From assembly GCA_949775045.1 (NCBI GenBank), contig OX459108.1, positions 15,405,763 through 15,469,762 on the forward strand: a stretch of DNA of 64,000 bases, in the 5' to 3' direction. Shown here piece by piece: positions 9,425 to 21,967 of this stretch. Positions within the stretch are counted from its first letter, which is position 1. Each line of letters begins with the position of its first letter. Source of the DNA: Metridium senile (taxonomy: Eukaryota > Cnidaria > Anthozoa > Actiniaria > Metridiidae). The translations under genes were made by a program, and so were the position numbers. Under the pieces are notes generated by a model. That model was not told the origin of the DNA and did no database searches. It worked only from the letters and a program-made list of their open reading frames with translations.

Positions 9425-11175
9425 CTTATAGACAGTTGGAAAAATAAAGAGTGAAAGAAAGTTGTGATTCAAGTTGGTACTGTAATACTAAAATAATAAT
9501 ACTAAAAAAAAAATTATAATTTTTTTAATAAGATTATCACTAAAAGGTACGTTTACAGCCTCAAGATCCTGACTATATGAGCTGGTAGTCAACAGCTAGA
9601 CTGCGAGCAGTCCTACCTCTCTCCCATCGCTCCTCCCCCTTTTCGCCCCCAATCCCCGCTCGTCCGTTTTTTATTTAAATGCTCATTGTTCTCTCGTTTT
9701 CCTCGGAATCTGGAGGAAGAAGAAGGGACTGTTCGCAGTCTAGTCAACAGCTGCATGTCTTCAGTGTTTTCTCTTTTCCCAACTCTAAGTTTTTTTAATG
9801 TGTTTTCCGAGCTCGCGACCCGCAGAAGGATGTAGCAACGTGTCATGTTTGCACTCGTTTTGGCGAGTATTCGCACTTTAAAATGCTATGTCTAATGTTA
9901 TATCAGTAGTCTTATCGATCTCTATATTTTCAAATTAAATTTATTTTTTAAATCATCATTCGAGTGTTTACTGATCACCTTTCCTGTCATCAAACTCCTG
10001 GTTATCTTTATGGCTTGAGGTTCCAAGAAGCTGAACAAAATGGTCATACCATTGTTGTTTCCATTCTTCAGGGGTCTTGCCCTTTAGTTTTCCTGTTGGT
10101 GTTGTTCTTCTATAGACCTTTTTACCTTCCTTGTTTGTTGTCCCATTTCAGATCACGTGATGCGAATTCAGTTTCTTTCACATGTAAATGATATAACACG
10201 TTCATCATATAAAAGAACAATTCTGGAATGACACTTGATTTGAAATGGGCAATTTGCATACATAGGTAAAGAGGTCTATATGGAATTGACAATCTTTCAA
10301 GCACTGCCAGTGTTATTACAGTGGATGTCTAGCTGTATGTTAGAAATTTGTTGATTCACTCTCTGAGCCTCTCCCAGGGGGGTGGGGTGGGGGGGGGGGG
10401 GGGGTGCATGCTCCCATGTTCCCTTGATCTTTTTGCATTTTCTCCATTTTCTCTCTCTTCTTGATCTTTTTCCTTTTTCCCCATAAGTAAAATAACTGTT
10501 TCCCTGAAATGTTTTACCTTATGATCCCATGATCCCCAAAACCTATTAGCCTTTTTCATATCAAGCAAGGGACTGGAACCAAGTTTCCGGCAAAATTGAT
10601 TTAATTCAAAAATAAACCCCTTCCCACGAAAGAAGAAATACGAATTAGAATTTAAAGTTTGAACAAGGTTGTGTAAATTGCAACGAAATTATGGTATTTT
10701 AATTTTTTTTTCGAAAATACAAAGAATGTATGGTTTGGAAGGACATTTTGGAAGGACACCATACATTTCTCTGTAATTTTGGCAGAGTTTGGATGCTCAT
10801 AATTTTTTTTCTTTTTATGCAAACGTTCTGAAACTTGGTCAATAAGCTTATATTTGGTTACCGGTTCCCATGAGACGGGGTTATTTTTTCAGGAACCATT
10901 ATTAAATTAGTTTTTCACACACGTACCCAGTCTCTTGCTCGATATTTAAAAGGCCAATTGTTTTATCATATTTTGTTCCCTTGTTCCCTGAAAATAATTT
11001 GGCAGTATCCCTTGTTCCCTTAAAATAAATGTGCTTGTTCCCTTGCTACCTAAAACCCCTGGGAGGGGCTCCTCTCTCGCTCTCCAGTAATTTGTATTCG
11101 TGGTCAAGTTTGTTTTGGGCCAATGTTGAGCATTTTGCATGCAGGTAAAAATCGTCATTTTGGGCATTTTACATG
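9425..11175. repeat. Composite dispersed repeat, copy 2
   Basis: Matches 4013-5310, with an added AT-rich stretch at about 9490-9530 and an extra block of about 410 bases at 10547-10955. It includes the antisense retrotransposon relic at 9960-10140 and a G-run at 10390. Its 3' end passes directly into the 54-bp satellite. Confidence 0.85.
10547..10955. mobile_element. Insertion of about 410 bp in composite repeat copy 2
   Basis: Copy 1 reads ccccaaaactattgttttat without interruption at about 5085-5105. In copy 2 the same site is opened by a block beginning agcctttttcata and ending atttaaaaggcc. The ends are short inverted repeats (GCCTTTT / AAAAGGC) and the flanks tatt/aatt suggest a 4-bp target duplication. 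No coding content. Confidence 0.55.
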
Positions 11176-14100
11176 NNNNNNNNNNNNNNNNNNNNNNNNN
11201 NNNNNNNNNNNNNNNNNNNNNNNNNNNNNNNNNNNNNNNNNNNNNNNNNNNNNNNNNNNNNNNNNNNNNNNNNNNNNNNNNNNNNNNNNNNNNNNNNNNN
11301 NNNNNNNNNNNNNNNNNNNNNNNNNNNNNNNNNNNNNNNNNNNNNNNNNNNNNNNNNNNNNNNNNNNNNNNNNNNCATGGGCTATAGTCCACTAAAAATC
11401 GCCATTTTGGGCCATTTTTGAACATTTTGCATGGGCTATAGTCCACTAAAAATCGTCATTTTTGGCCATTTTTGAACATTTTGCATGGGCTATAGTCCAC
11501 TAAAAATCGTCATTTTGGGCCATTTTTGAACATTTTGCATGGGCTATAGTCCACTAAAAATCGTCATTTTGGGCCATTTTTGAACATTTTGCATGGGCTA
11601 TAGTCCACTAAAAATCGTCATTTTGGGCCATTTTTGAACATTTTGCATGCGCTATAGTCTATCAAAATTCGTCATTTTGGCTCATTTTTGAACATTTTGC
11701 ATGGGCTATAGTCCACTAAAAATCGTCATTTTGGCTCATTTTTGAACATTTTGCATGGGCTATAGTCCACTAAAAATCGTCATTTTGGGCCATTTTTGAG
11801 CATTTTGCATGGGCTATAGTCCACTAAAAATCGTCATTTTGGGCCATTTTTGAGCATTTTGCATGAGCTATAGTCCACTTAAAATCGTCATTTTGGGCCA
11901 TTTTTGAGCATTTTGAATGAGCTATAGTCCACTAAAAATCGTCATTTTGGGCCATTTTTGAGCATTTTGCACGAGCTATAGTCCACTAAAAATCGTCATT
12001 TTGGGCCATTTTTGAACATTTTCATGGGCTATAGTCCACTTAAAATCGTCATTTTGGGCCATTTTTGAGCATTTTGAATGAGCTATAGTCCACTAAAAAT
12101 CGTCATTTTGGGCCATTTTTGAACATTTTCATGGGCTATAGTCCACTAAAAATCGCCATTTTGGGCCATTTTTGAACATTTTGCATGGGCTATAGTCCAC
12201 TAAAAATCGTCATTTTTGGCCATTTTTGAACATTTTGCATGGGCTATAGTCCACTAAAAATCGTCATTTTTGGCCATTTTTGAACATTTTGCATGGGCTA
12301 TAGTCCACTAAAAATCGTCATTTTGGGCCATTTTTGAGCATTTTGCACGAGCTATAGTCCACTAAAAATCGTCATTTTGGGCCATTTTTGAACATTTTCA
12401 TGGGCTATAGTCCACTTAAAATCGTCATTTTGGGCCATTTTTGAGCATTTTGAATGAGCTATAGTCCACTAAAAATCGTCATTTTGGGCCATTTTTGAAC
12501 ATTTTCATGGGCTATAGTCCACTAAAAATCGCCATTTTGGGCCATTTTTGAACATTTTGCATGGGCTATAGTCCACTAAAAATCGTCATTTTTGGCCATT
12601 TTTGAACATTTTGCATGGGCTATAGTCCACTAAAAATCGTCATTTTTGGCCATTTTTGAACATTTTGCATGGGCTATAGTCCACTAAAAATCGTCATTTT
12701 GGGCCATTTTTGAACATTTTGCATGGGCTATAGTCCACTAAAAATCGTCATTTTGGGCCATTTTTGAACATTTTGCATGGGCTATAGTCCACTAAAAATC
12801 GTCATTTTGGGCCATTTTTGAACATTTTGCATGCGCTATAGTCTATCAAAATTCGTCATTTTGGCTCATTTTTGAACATTTTGCATGGGCTATAGTCCAC
12901 TAAAAATCGTCATTTTGGCTCATTTTTGAACATTTTGCATGGGCTATAGTCCACTAAAAATCGTCATTTTGGGCCATTTTTGAGCATTTTGCATGGGCTA
13001 TAGTCCACTAAAAATCGTCATTTTGGGCCATTTTTGAGCATTTTGCATGAGCTATAGTCCACTTAAAATCGTCATTTTGGGCCATTTTTGAGCATTTTGA
13101 ATGAGCTATAGTCCACTAAAAATCGTCATTTTGGGCCATTTTTGAACATTTTGCATGCGCTATAGTCTATCAAAATTCGTCATTTTGGCTCATTTTTGAA
13201 CATTTTGCATGGGCTATAGTCCACTAAAAATCGTCATTTTGGGCCATTTTTGAACATTTTCATGGGCTATAGTCCACTAAAAATCGTCATTTTGGGCCAT
13301 TTTTGAACATTTTGCATGGGCTATAGTCCACTAAAAATCGTCATTTTGGGCCATTTTTGAGCATTTTGCACGAGCTATAGTCCACTAAAAATCGTCATTT
13401 TGGGCCATTTTTGAACATTTTGCATGCGCTATAGTCTATCAAAATTCGTCATTTTGGCTCATTTTTGAACATTTTGCATGGGCTATAGTCCACTAAAAAT
13501 CGTCATTTTGGGCCATTTTACATGGGCTATAGTCTATCAAAAATCGTCATTTTGGGCCATTCTTGAACATTTTGCATGGGCTATAGTCCACTAAAAATCG
13601 TCATTTTGGGCCATTTTTGAGCATTTTGCATGCGCTATAGTCCACTAAAAATCGTCATTTTGGCTCATTTTTGAACATTTTGCATGAGCTATAGTCCACT
13701 TAAAATCGTCATTTTGGGCCATTTTTGAGCATTTTGAATGAGCTATAGTCCACTAAAAATCGTCATTTTGGGCCATTTTTGAACATTTTCATGGGCTATA
13801 GTCCACTAAAAATCGCCATTTTGGGCCATTTTTGAACATTTTGCATGGGCTATAGTCCACTAAAAATCGTCATTTTTGGCCATTTTTGAACATTTTGCAT
13901 GGGCTATAGTCCACTAAAAATCGTCATTTTGGGCCATTTTACATGGGCTATAGTCTATCAAAAATCGTCATTTTGGGCCATTTTTGAACATTTTGCATGG
14001 GCTATAGTCCACTAAAAATCGTCATTTTGGGCCATTTTTGAGCATTTTGCACGAGCTATAGTCCACTAAAAATCGTCATTTTGGGCCATTTTTGAACATT

Positions 14101-14188
14101 TTCATGGGCTATAGTCCACTAAAAATCGTCATTTTGGGCCATTTTTGAGCATTTTGCATGGGCTATAGTCCACTAAAAATCGTCATTT
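11140..14188. repeat. 54-bp satellite array
   Basis: More than 50 head-to-tail monomers of consensus gggctatagtccactaaaaa, tcgtcattttgggccatttt, tgaacattttgcat. Variant monomers (cgccatttt; gcgctatagtctatcaaaattc with ttggctc; versions lacking tttttgaac) recur in the same order, which indicates higher-order units. The array holds a 200-base N gap, so its true length is unknown. It stops about 40 bases from the XPO4 polyadenylation signal. Confidence 0.97.
11176..11375. other. Assembly gap (200 N)
   Basis: Exactly 200 N residues lie between satellite monomers, so this is a placeholder gap caused by the repeat. Confidence 0.99.
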
Positions 14189-14230
14189 AGGTGTATGTGA
14201 ATAATCGATAAGCACAAAGTTTAAAATGTT

Positions 14231-14236
14231 TTTATT
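14231..14236 (-). promoter_or_regulatory. Polyadenylation signal of XPO4
   Basis: AATAAA on the minus strand, about 460 bases downstream of the XPO4 stop codon. The intervening 3' untranslated region contains several degenerate gttgtcatgg-type units (14480-14640). Confidence 0.5.
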
Positions 14237-14696
14237 GATAAAATGTTTTTTGGAAATGATAAATGTTGCTGTAATTAAATAATGCTATCAATGCTCGTCC
14301 ATAATATTACACAAGTTTTTTTTTATATCAGGCAGTTTTTGTGCAACGTTTCATCAAGCAAGCAGCAGCAAGCAGTTGGCATATATAATTGTTTGTATGG
14401 TTTCCATGGTTTCATAATTATATTGGTTACCATCTTTGTGTGGCCGTTGCTATGGCAGAATGAAGCGGCCTTGTGACATCATAGTTGTTATGGCAACGAG
14501 AAAATGTGCGTCCTTATGGTAGCCATGGCGAGAATATAATATATAGAACTTGTGACTTCTTAGTTGTCATGACGACCATAAAACCATCAAAGTTGTTGTG
14601 GCAACATGAAAACTTTGGACATCATGGTTGTCATGGAGACAAAGTTCTGTGACATCACATTTGTCAGTGTTTCAACAATGTTGTTGTTGTTGGTGT

Positions 14697-17600
14697 CTAT
14701 TTAGTGAAGAGAAATCCTTTCACGTTGGTGAGAAATGAATCAAGGCTTCGTCTAAAGCGTGTCCTGCTCGTTTTGTCCAAGGAGACTCTCATGTTGCTTG
14801 GTGTAAGAGCATTGAATGCTGCCAATAGACGTTGAGTGATGACTGGGTCAGTCTGCTGGCCGAGTAGGCCTCGTACTAGTTCACTGTAGTATTCCTAACA
14901 ACATCAATGTTTTATGCAGTCAATATACAACAAACAATAACATGGTGATAGCATACCATAACAGATGAATTATGTTGATGATGATTATGATTAAATATTG
15001 GTAATGATGATAATGATATCAACGATGATCTGAAGGATGCTGATGACGTTGTTATTAACAATGATGATGATAATAGATATAATGATGATGATGTCGATGA
15101 TGTTATTACCAATGATGATAATGCTTTGATAGTCATAGTGATGATGATGATGTTGAAGATGTTAAATATGAGGATTGTGATTATGTTGCTGATGATAACG
15201 ATTGTAGCGATGACAATTATGATGATTTTAGTGGTGGTGGTCATAATGATGGTTAACATTAGTACCAAACAGTATCTAACCCACCTGATTACAGCAAATC
15301 AGTGCCAAGAACGCTTCAGAAGCTGGTTGCAATAAATCCATGTTGAATGACTCGAGAAGCAGAAGGTTGAAAATCACCTAAAAAAAAAAATAATATTAAT
15401 AAGACTACCAAGCCTCCTCTGCAGGCAACTCCTGAGTCCGAGAGTGAGTTTCGTGAGTTTGGGGTTCCTGTGTTGAAAATTCGAAGACGACGAAGCCTGG
15501 TGACGAGTTTGCCATATGCCACAGGAAGCCCGCGTCGTGTTTTTTTTCCCCTTTTTCTTCGTTTCTTCTGCCTAAGAGTTGCCTGCGAGGGAGGCTAAAG
15601 ACTACCCTTCTCTCTCTATGTGTTCTCTCGACATCAAACGTGTTTAGTATCAAACACGAAATGAGACACTGTCAATAGGTGGACATGCAGTGACGTATTT
15701 TGTCATGGTTTTGCCAACCAACCATTGTTAGCAGCACAATATCAACACTTGTACACACTACGCCCACCTATTTCTGTGTGTAGAATGTGTGTAAGAGAAT
15801 AGATCAAACATGGAAAACAGTTTTGATATATGTAAACCTGAAATGCCTACCCTCAAAAAGTGTCGTACAACCTCTACCACTCTCTGTTCTTGTGTGTGTT
15901 GTTTGTGATCAAAGAGGTGAGTACCAAGAGCAGCCAGGCTTTCCATCGACATCTTGGTGATATCAGCATCAAAACTGGTTATTAGTAAAGGATTTGATAA
16001 CAAAATAGGACTTTGGTGGTAATAGTAATGATGATGGTTATGATGATGATGGTGATGGTTATGATGAAGATGGAGATGATGGTACTGATGATGATGACGA
16101 TGGTTATGATGATGGTTATGATGATGATGGAGATGATGGCAATGATGATGACAATAATGATGATGATAATAATGATGATGGCAATGATGACACTGATGAC
16201 GATGATGATGGTGATGGTTATGATGATGGCAATGATGATGATGACAATGATGATGATGATGGCAATGATGATACTGATGATGATGATGATGGTGATGATG
16301 GCAATGATAATGGTAAGGATGATGGCAATGATGTTCATGGCAGTGATGATGTGATGGTGAATATTGTATGATGATAATAATGATAGTGGTAATGATGGCA
16401 ATGATGATAATAATGGCAAATGTGATGGTTATGATGATAATGTTGTGATGATGAATATTGTAATGATGATGCCAATGATGATGATGATGGTCACGATGAT
16501 TGTAATGATGATAATGATAATGTTGATGATAGTGATGATGATAAAGTTACTGATAATGGCCATGATGATAGTGATGATGATTATGTTAAAGAAGTAGTGC
16601 ATAATATCAATGATGATATCAATTATTCCAAGGATACTTGTTTAATCCAACTTCTAATGTTGACATCATGTTCTGGAACAATCCATCAGGGAGTGCCATG
16701 GTCTTCTCCGGGTAAACATCAAATACATAGGTAGTGAGCTTAAAGTACTCCTCACAGATAGACGGGAACTATTGGTAACAAAACACACAGTTAGAGCATT
16801 GTAAAAACGACTGAGAAGTGGTTACTCTGAGTATAACTGAGTAAATAGATGCATCCAGTTTAATACTCACTGCAAGAACGACTGAGTAGTGATTACTCAA
16901 ATGACTGAGTAAATCGATGCATCCACAGTTACTCATTGCAAAAACGACTGAGAAGTGGTTACTCAAATAACTGAGTAAATCGATGCATCCATAGTTACTC
17001 ACTGCAAAAACGACTGAGTAGTGGTTACTCAAATAACTGAGTAAATCGATGCATCCATAGTTACTCACTGCAAAAACGACTGAGTAGTAGTTACTCTAAG
17101 TATAACTGAGTAAATAGATGCATCCATAGTTACTCACTGCAAAAACGACTGAGTAGTGGTTACTCTGAGTATAACTGAGTAAATAGATGCATCCATAGTT
17201 ACTCATTGCAAAAACGACTGAGTAGTGGTTACTCAAATAACTGAGTAAATCGATGCATCCATAGTTACTCACTGCAAAAACGACTGAGTAGTAGTTACTC
17301 TGAGTATAACTGAGTAAATAGATGCATCCATAGTTACTCACTGCAAAAACGACTGAGTAGTGGTTACTCTGAGTATAACTGAGTAAATAGATGCATCCAT
17401 AGTTACTCACTGCAAAAACGACTGAGTAGTGGTTACTCTGAGTATAACTGAGTAAATAGATGCATCCATAGTTACTCACTGCAAAAACGACTGAGTAGTG
17501 GTTACTCAAATAACTGAGTAAATCGATGCATCCACAGTTACTCATTGCAAAAACGACTGAGAAGTGGTTACTCAAATAACTGAGTAAATCGATGCATCCA

Positions 17601-20600
17601 TAGTTACTCACTGCAAAAACGACTGAGTAGTGGTTACTCAAATAACTGAGTAAATCGATGCATCCATAGTTACTCACTGCAAAAACGACTGAGTAGTAGT
17701 TACTCTGAGTATAACTGAGTAAATAGATGCATCCATAGTTACTCACTGCAAAAACGACTGAGTAGTAGTTACTCTGAGTATAACTGAGTAAATAGATGCA
17801 TCCATAGTTACTCACTGCAAAAACGACTGAGTAGTGGTTACTCTGAGTATAACTGAGTAAATAGATGCATCCATAGTTACTCATTGCAAAAACGACTGAG
17901 TAGTGGTTACTCAAATAACTGAGTAAATCGATGCATCCATAGTTACTCACTGTAAAAACGACTGAGTAGTGGTTACTCTGAGTATAACTGAGTAAATAGA
18001 TGCATCCAGTTACTCACTGAAAAAACGACTGAGAAATAGTTATTTAAATAACTGAGAAAATAGATGCATATATAGTTACTATAAGGCCGATTCATACAGA
18101 CTCAGTGAAGCATTTCTCGATGAGGTGTAAGAAAAGACAAGTACGGCTAATGAGCAAAGACCAACTGAATCTGCGTACGTTGCTTATGCTTATGTCGCTA
18201 GTGTGAACCAGGCTATAGGCCCTATGAGGCACCTAGGTGTGAGAAGGGTAGAAATGAGGATAGCTACTGTAAAGACAGCTATTAAGTTATGTAAAATCAC
18301 TCTGAATACTTCAATTATAATATTGTTAGTACAGTACCTTGAGTATTTCAGTGGATATCAATGGTATAATAATGTTTAAACCATAGATAGTGACGTCAGC
18401 AGAACAGGTACGACCTTCCTCTGGAGAGAAGATGAAATACAGGGAACAACATAAACATTAATGTAATGTAATGTAAAGGACAATCACAATCATCAGCATC
18501 ATCATCACAATCATCATCATTATCATCAACATTATCATCATCATTATCATCATCATCATTATCATCAACATTATCATCATCATTATCATCATCATCACAA
18601 TCATCATCATCATAAGCATCATCATTATCATCACAATCATCATTATCATCATCATTATCATCAACATCATCATCATCATTATCATCATCACAATCATCAC
18701 AATCATCATCATCATTATCATCATAATCATCATCATTATCATCACAATCATTATCATTACCACCACCATTTTCATCATCATCATCATCATCATCATCATT
18801 ATTACCACCATCTTCATCGCCATCATCATTATTATCCAATATCAACATCAACTTCATAATCTTCATAATCAATATCATCATAATTAACATCAATATCATC
18901 ATCTTCATCATCACTTGGCATATCATCATCACTATCATCATCATCATCATCATCCATACCTTTGGCAAAATCAAAGATATCATTTGACAGGATGTGACTA
19001 AGAAGTTTCATTAACAGGTAAAGATCTGCATACTGTTCTTCCTCAGCAAATGATGAATAACTGTGCTTTCCTGGAAAAAAACAACAACATTATTATCATG
19101 ATAGAAGTTCACCAAGGATAGACATAATTGAACAAAGACTGTCATGTCCATAATATAGTTACTAGAAGTAGAGCCTAATGCTTATAATAATATAATAATG
19201 ATACGTTTATTGACTTGAATTGTAGCCATGAGGCTAAATTACACAAGAAGTCAGCATGAAGATATGATTGCATACTGGAGTAAAATTATACGTGATAAAG
19301 TTATTAAGTTTTTTCATGTTGGCATCTATTCTATCAAGCCTAGTATGTTTAGAGTGCAGCGAGTATCTGTGAGATGCTTTTAAAGACAATTCATAGTTCC
19401 ACTACCCATTGTGTTCTATCTTAGTTACTGTTGCTACGGCCGACAAGCCAAATACGTTTTTCTCAATATACAGCACGAATATACATAGTCTGATTGCTGA
19501 AAACTTTGTCTTGGAATTTATGTATTCTAAGAGTACGTTAGGAAAAAGACAGTAAATGCGGTAAACCTTTCTGAAATCTACGATGTTTGTCAGACATTCT
19601 ATATTCCAGTGGGAATACTGTGCAATTGCTGCTTGTTCACTCAAGCAAATTGTGGATCTATGGATAAATATCAAAGCCAACAAACACTCACACTTATCTT
19701 TACAATACAATCTTGGAATTATTCAGTTCAAATGTCATACCTAAGCTGTACTTGGCGTATGTTTCAAGAAGTAAAAGACATGCTTTGTAAAGCTTCTCAG
19801 CTTCTTCCTGCATAGAATACAAACAACAGTCAACACCAGGATGTATGGATGGATTGACGAATTAATGAATGGATGAATGGAACAATTAATAAATAGATGG
19901 ATAAATAAATGAATAAATAAATGAATGGATGAATGAATGAATGATTGAGTAAATAAAAAAATGAATGGATAAATGAATGAATGAATGGATAAATGAATGG
20001 ATTAATGAATGAATGGAAGAATGAATGAATGGATGAATGAACGGATGAATGAATGAATGGATGGATGAATGGATGAATGAACTGATGAACGGATTAATAA
20101 ATGAATGGAAGAATGAATAAATAAATGAATGGATGGATGAACTGATAGTTAGATGGATGGATGGATGGATCAATCAGTTAGTCAGTCAATAATCCAATCA
20201 AAGTATCAATAAACTAATCAATAAATCAGTGAATCACTCAATCTCATTCACTATCAACTTACTGGCTTTAAAAAAGTAATCTCTGCCTCAACAACGTCCA
20301 CAAACATCTCCAGAACCAAGACAGACACTTCAGGGCAATCTTGGTAAACATTTAAAAGTGTCACGCTGTCACGCAACACAGGCAGTAAAAAGTTAAAAAG
20401 TTTATTTGAATTCCATGCAGATGAAGCCAAGGCAACGCCTCGGAATGACTCTAAAAGGTTCTGTATTTCAGCTTTGATCTGTTCATCTTGAGACTGTTTG
20501 ATAAAGTTTGGTTGTTGACAGACATTGTTGAAACGAGTATGAAGGGATTGAAGAAACTAGAGGGAAAATGTTTAATAATAGTGATTAATATATTGTTGTA

Positions 20601-21894
20601 AATTAAATATTATTAACATGTGTATTTTTAACATATTCATATTCAGGATCATCATCACAATCATCACCATCAACATAATCACCATTATCATAATTGGTAT
20701 TTCCACATCTGTAGTATCATTATCATGATTTTGATCACCATCATCATCATCATCACCATCACCATCACTATCACCATCACCATCATCACCATCATCACCA
20801 TCACCATCATCACCATCACCATCACCATCATCACCATCATCACCATCATCACCATCACCATCATCACCATCTTCATTATAACCATCATCATTAATTATCA
20901 CAATCATCATTTTCATCATCACTACATGTATCATCATTATCATTATCACCATTATCATAATCAATTGATGTACCTGATTCCAATAGCGTTCCCTCAATGG
21001 ATGTCCCTCTCCAGTGGACCCTGCTAAAACTAGTGCCTGCACTAAATACCTATGGGCCTCAGATGTCATCTGTGATATAGGACCATGCTGTAATGCATGC
21101 TGCTCTCCAATTTGCCAAAGACATTCAAACGATATGGCAACCTGAGCCCTGACATAATAGCAAACATATCAATGGAAGAGAAGTGTAGAGAAGAGAAGAG
21201 AAGTGAAAGAAGACAAGAGAAATGTGAGGGAGGGAAGTGAAGAGAAAGAGAAGGAAAGGAAAGTGAAGAGAATAGAAGTGAATAGATGAGAAGAGATGAG
21301 AAGAGAAGAGATAACTCTAAGTGAAGTGAAGACAAGAGACTTTACCTTTTCTTGCTGTCCACAAGACTCAACAGCAACAACACTGTGTCCTCAGCCAGTG
21401 CAGCCTCACTTGACCAGTAAACCAGGTTTGTCTTCACTTTCTCAAGTAAGAAACCTATCATCCATTTACCGCCAACCGTATCCTCACCAAAAACAGATGC
21501 AAGTGTCGTACTCAACTGATCATACTCATGTTCATTAGGAAGTAGATAAGACTTTGAGAAATGACGTAGGAACCACACAACTGTACTGCCGACCTGCGGG
21601 CTCAAGCAGTGTGCCATGTTACTAGACAATGCCTTGTTCTCTGTGTTGGCTAAGTGGATGACGGCAGAGATAAGCTTGATGACAGCATCTACCTTGGTTT
21701 GGTCTGTTGTACCATTAGTACCTGGAATGTTGTAGAACGACCAGATTGGTGACATGATTATTAACTAATGACAATCAAACCATCATCTTCATCATCATCA
21801 TCATCATCAGTGACATAATCATAATCAATCTTATGCTCAATACTATCATCTTCATTGTAATCACCATTATCATGATGACAATCAAACCATCATC

Positions 21895-21967
<73 letters not shown>

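Noticed and set aside
11389..14188. CRISPR-like appearance of regular repeats
   Set aside because: The units are contiguous 54-bp monomers without unique spacers, in a eukaryotic genome with introns, so this is a satellite.
17096..17950. 284-residue Tyr/Ser-rich minus-strand frame
   Set aside because: It is a run of 66/69-bp minisatellite units in an XPO4 intron, open because the unit length is a multiple of three.
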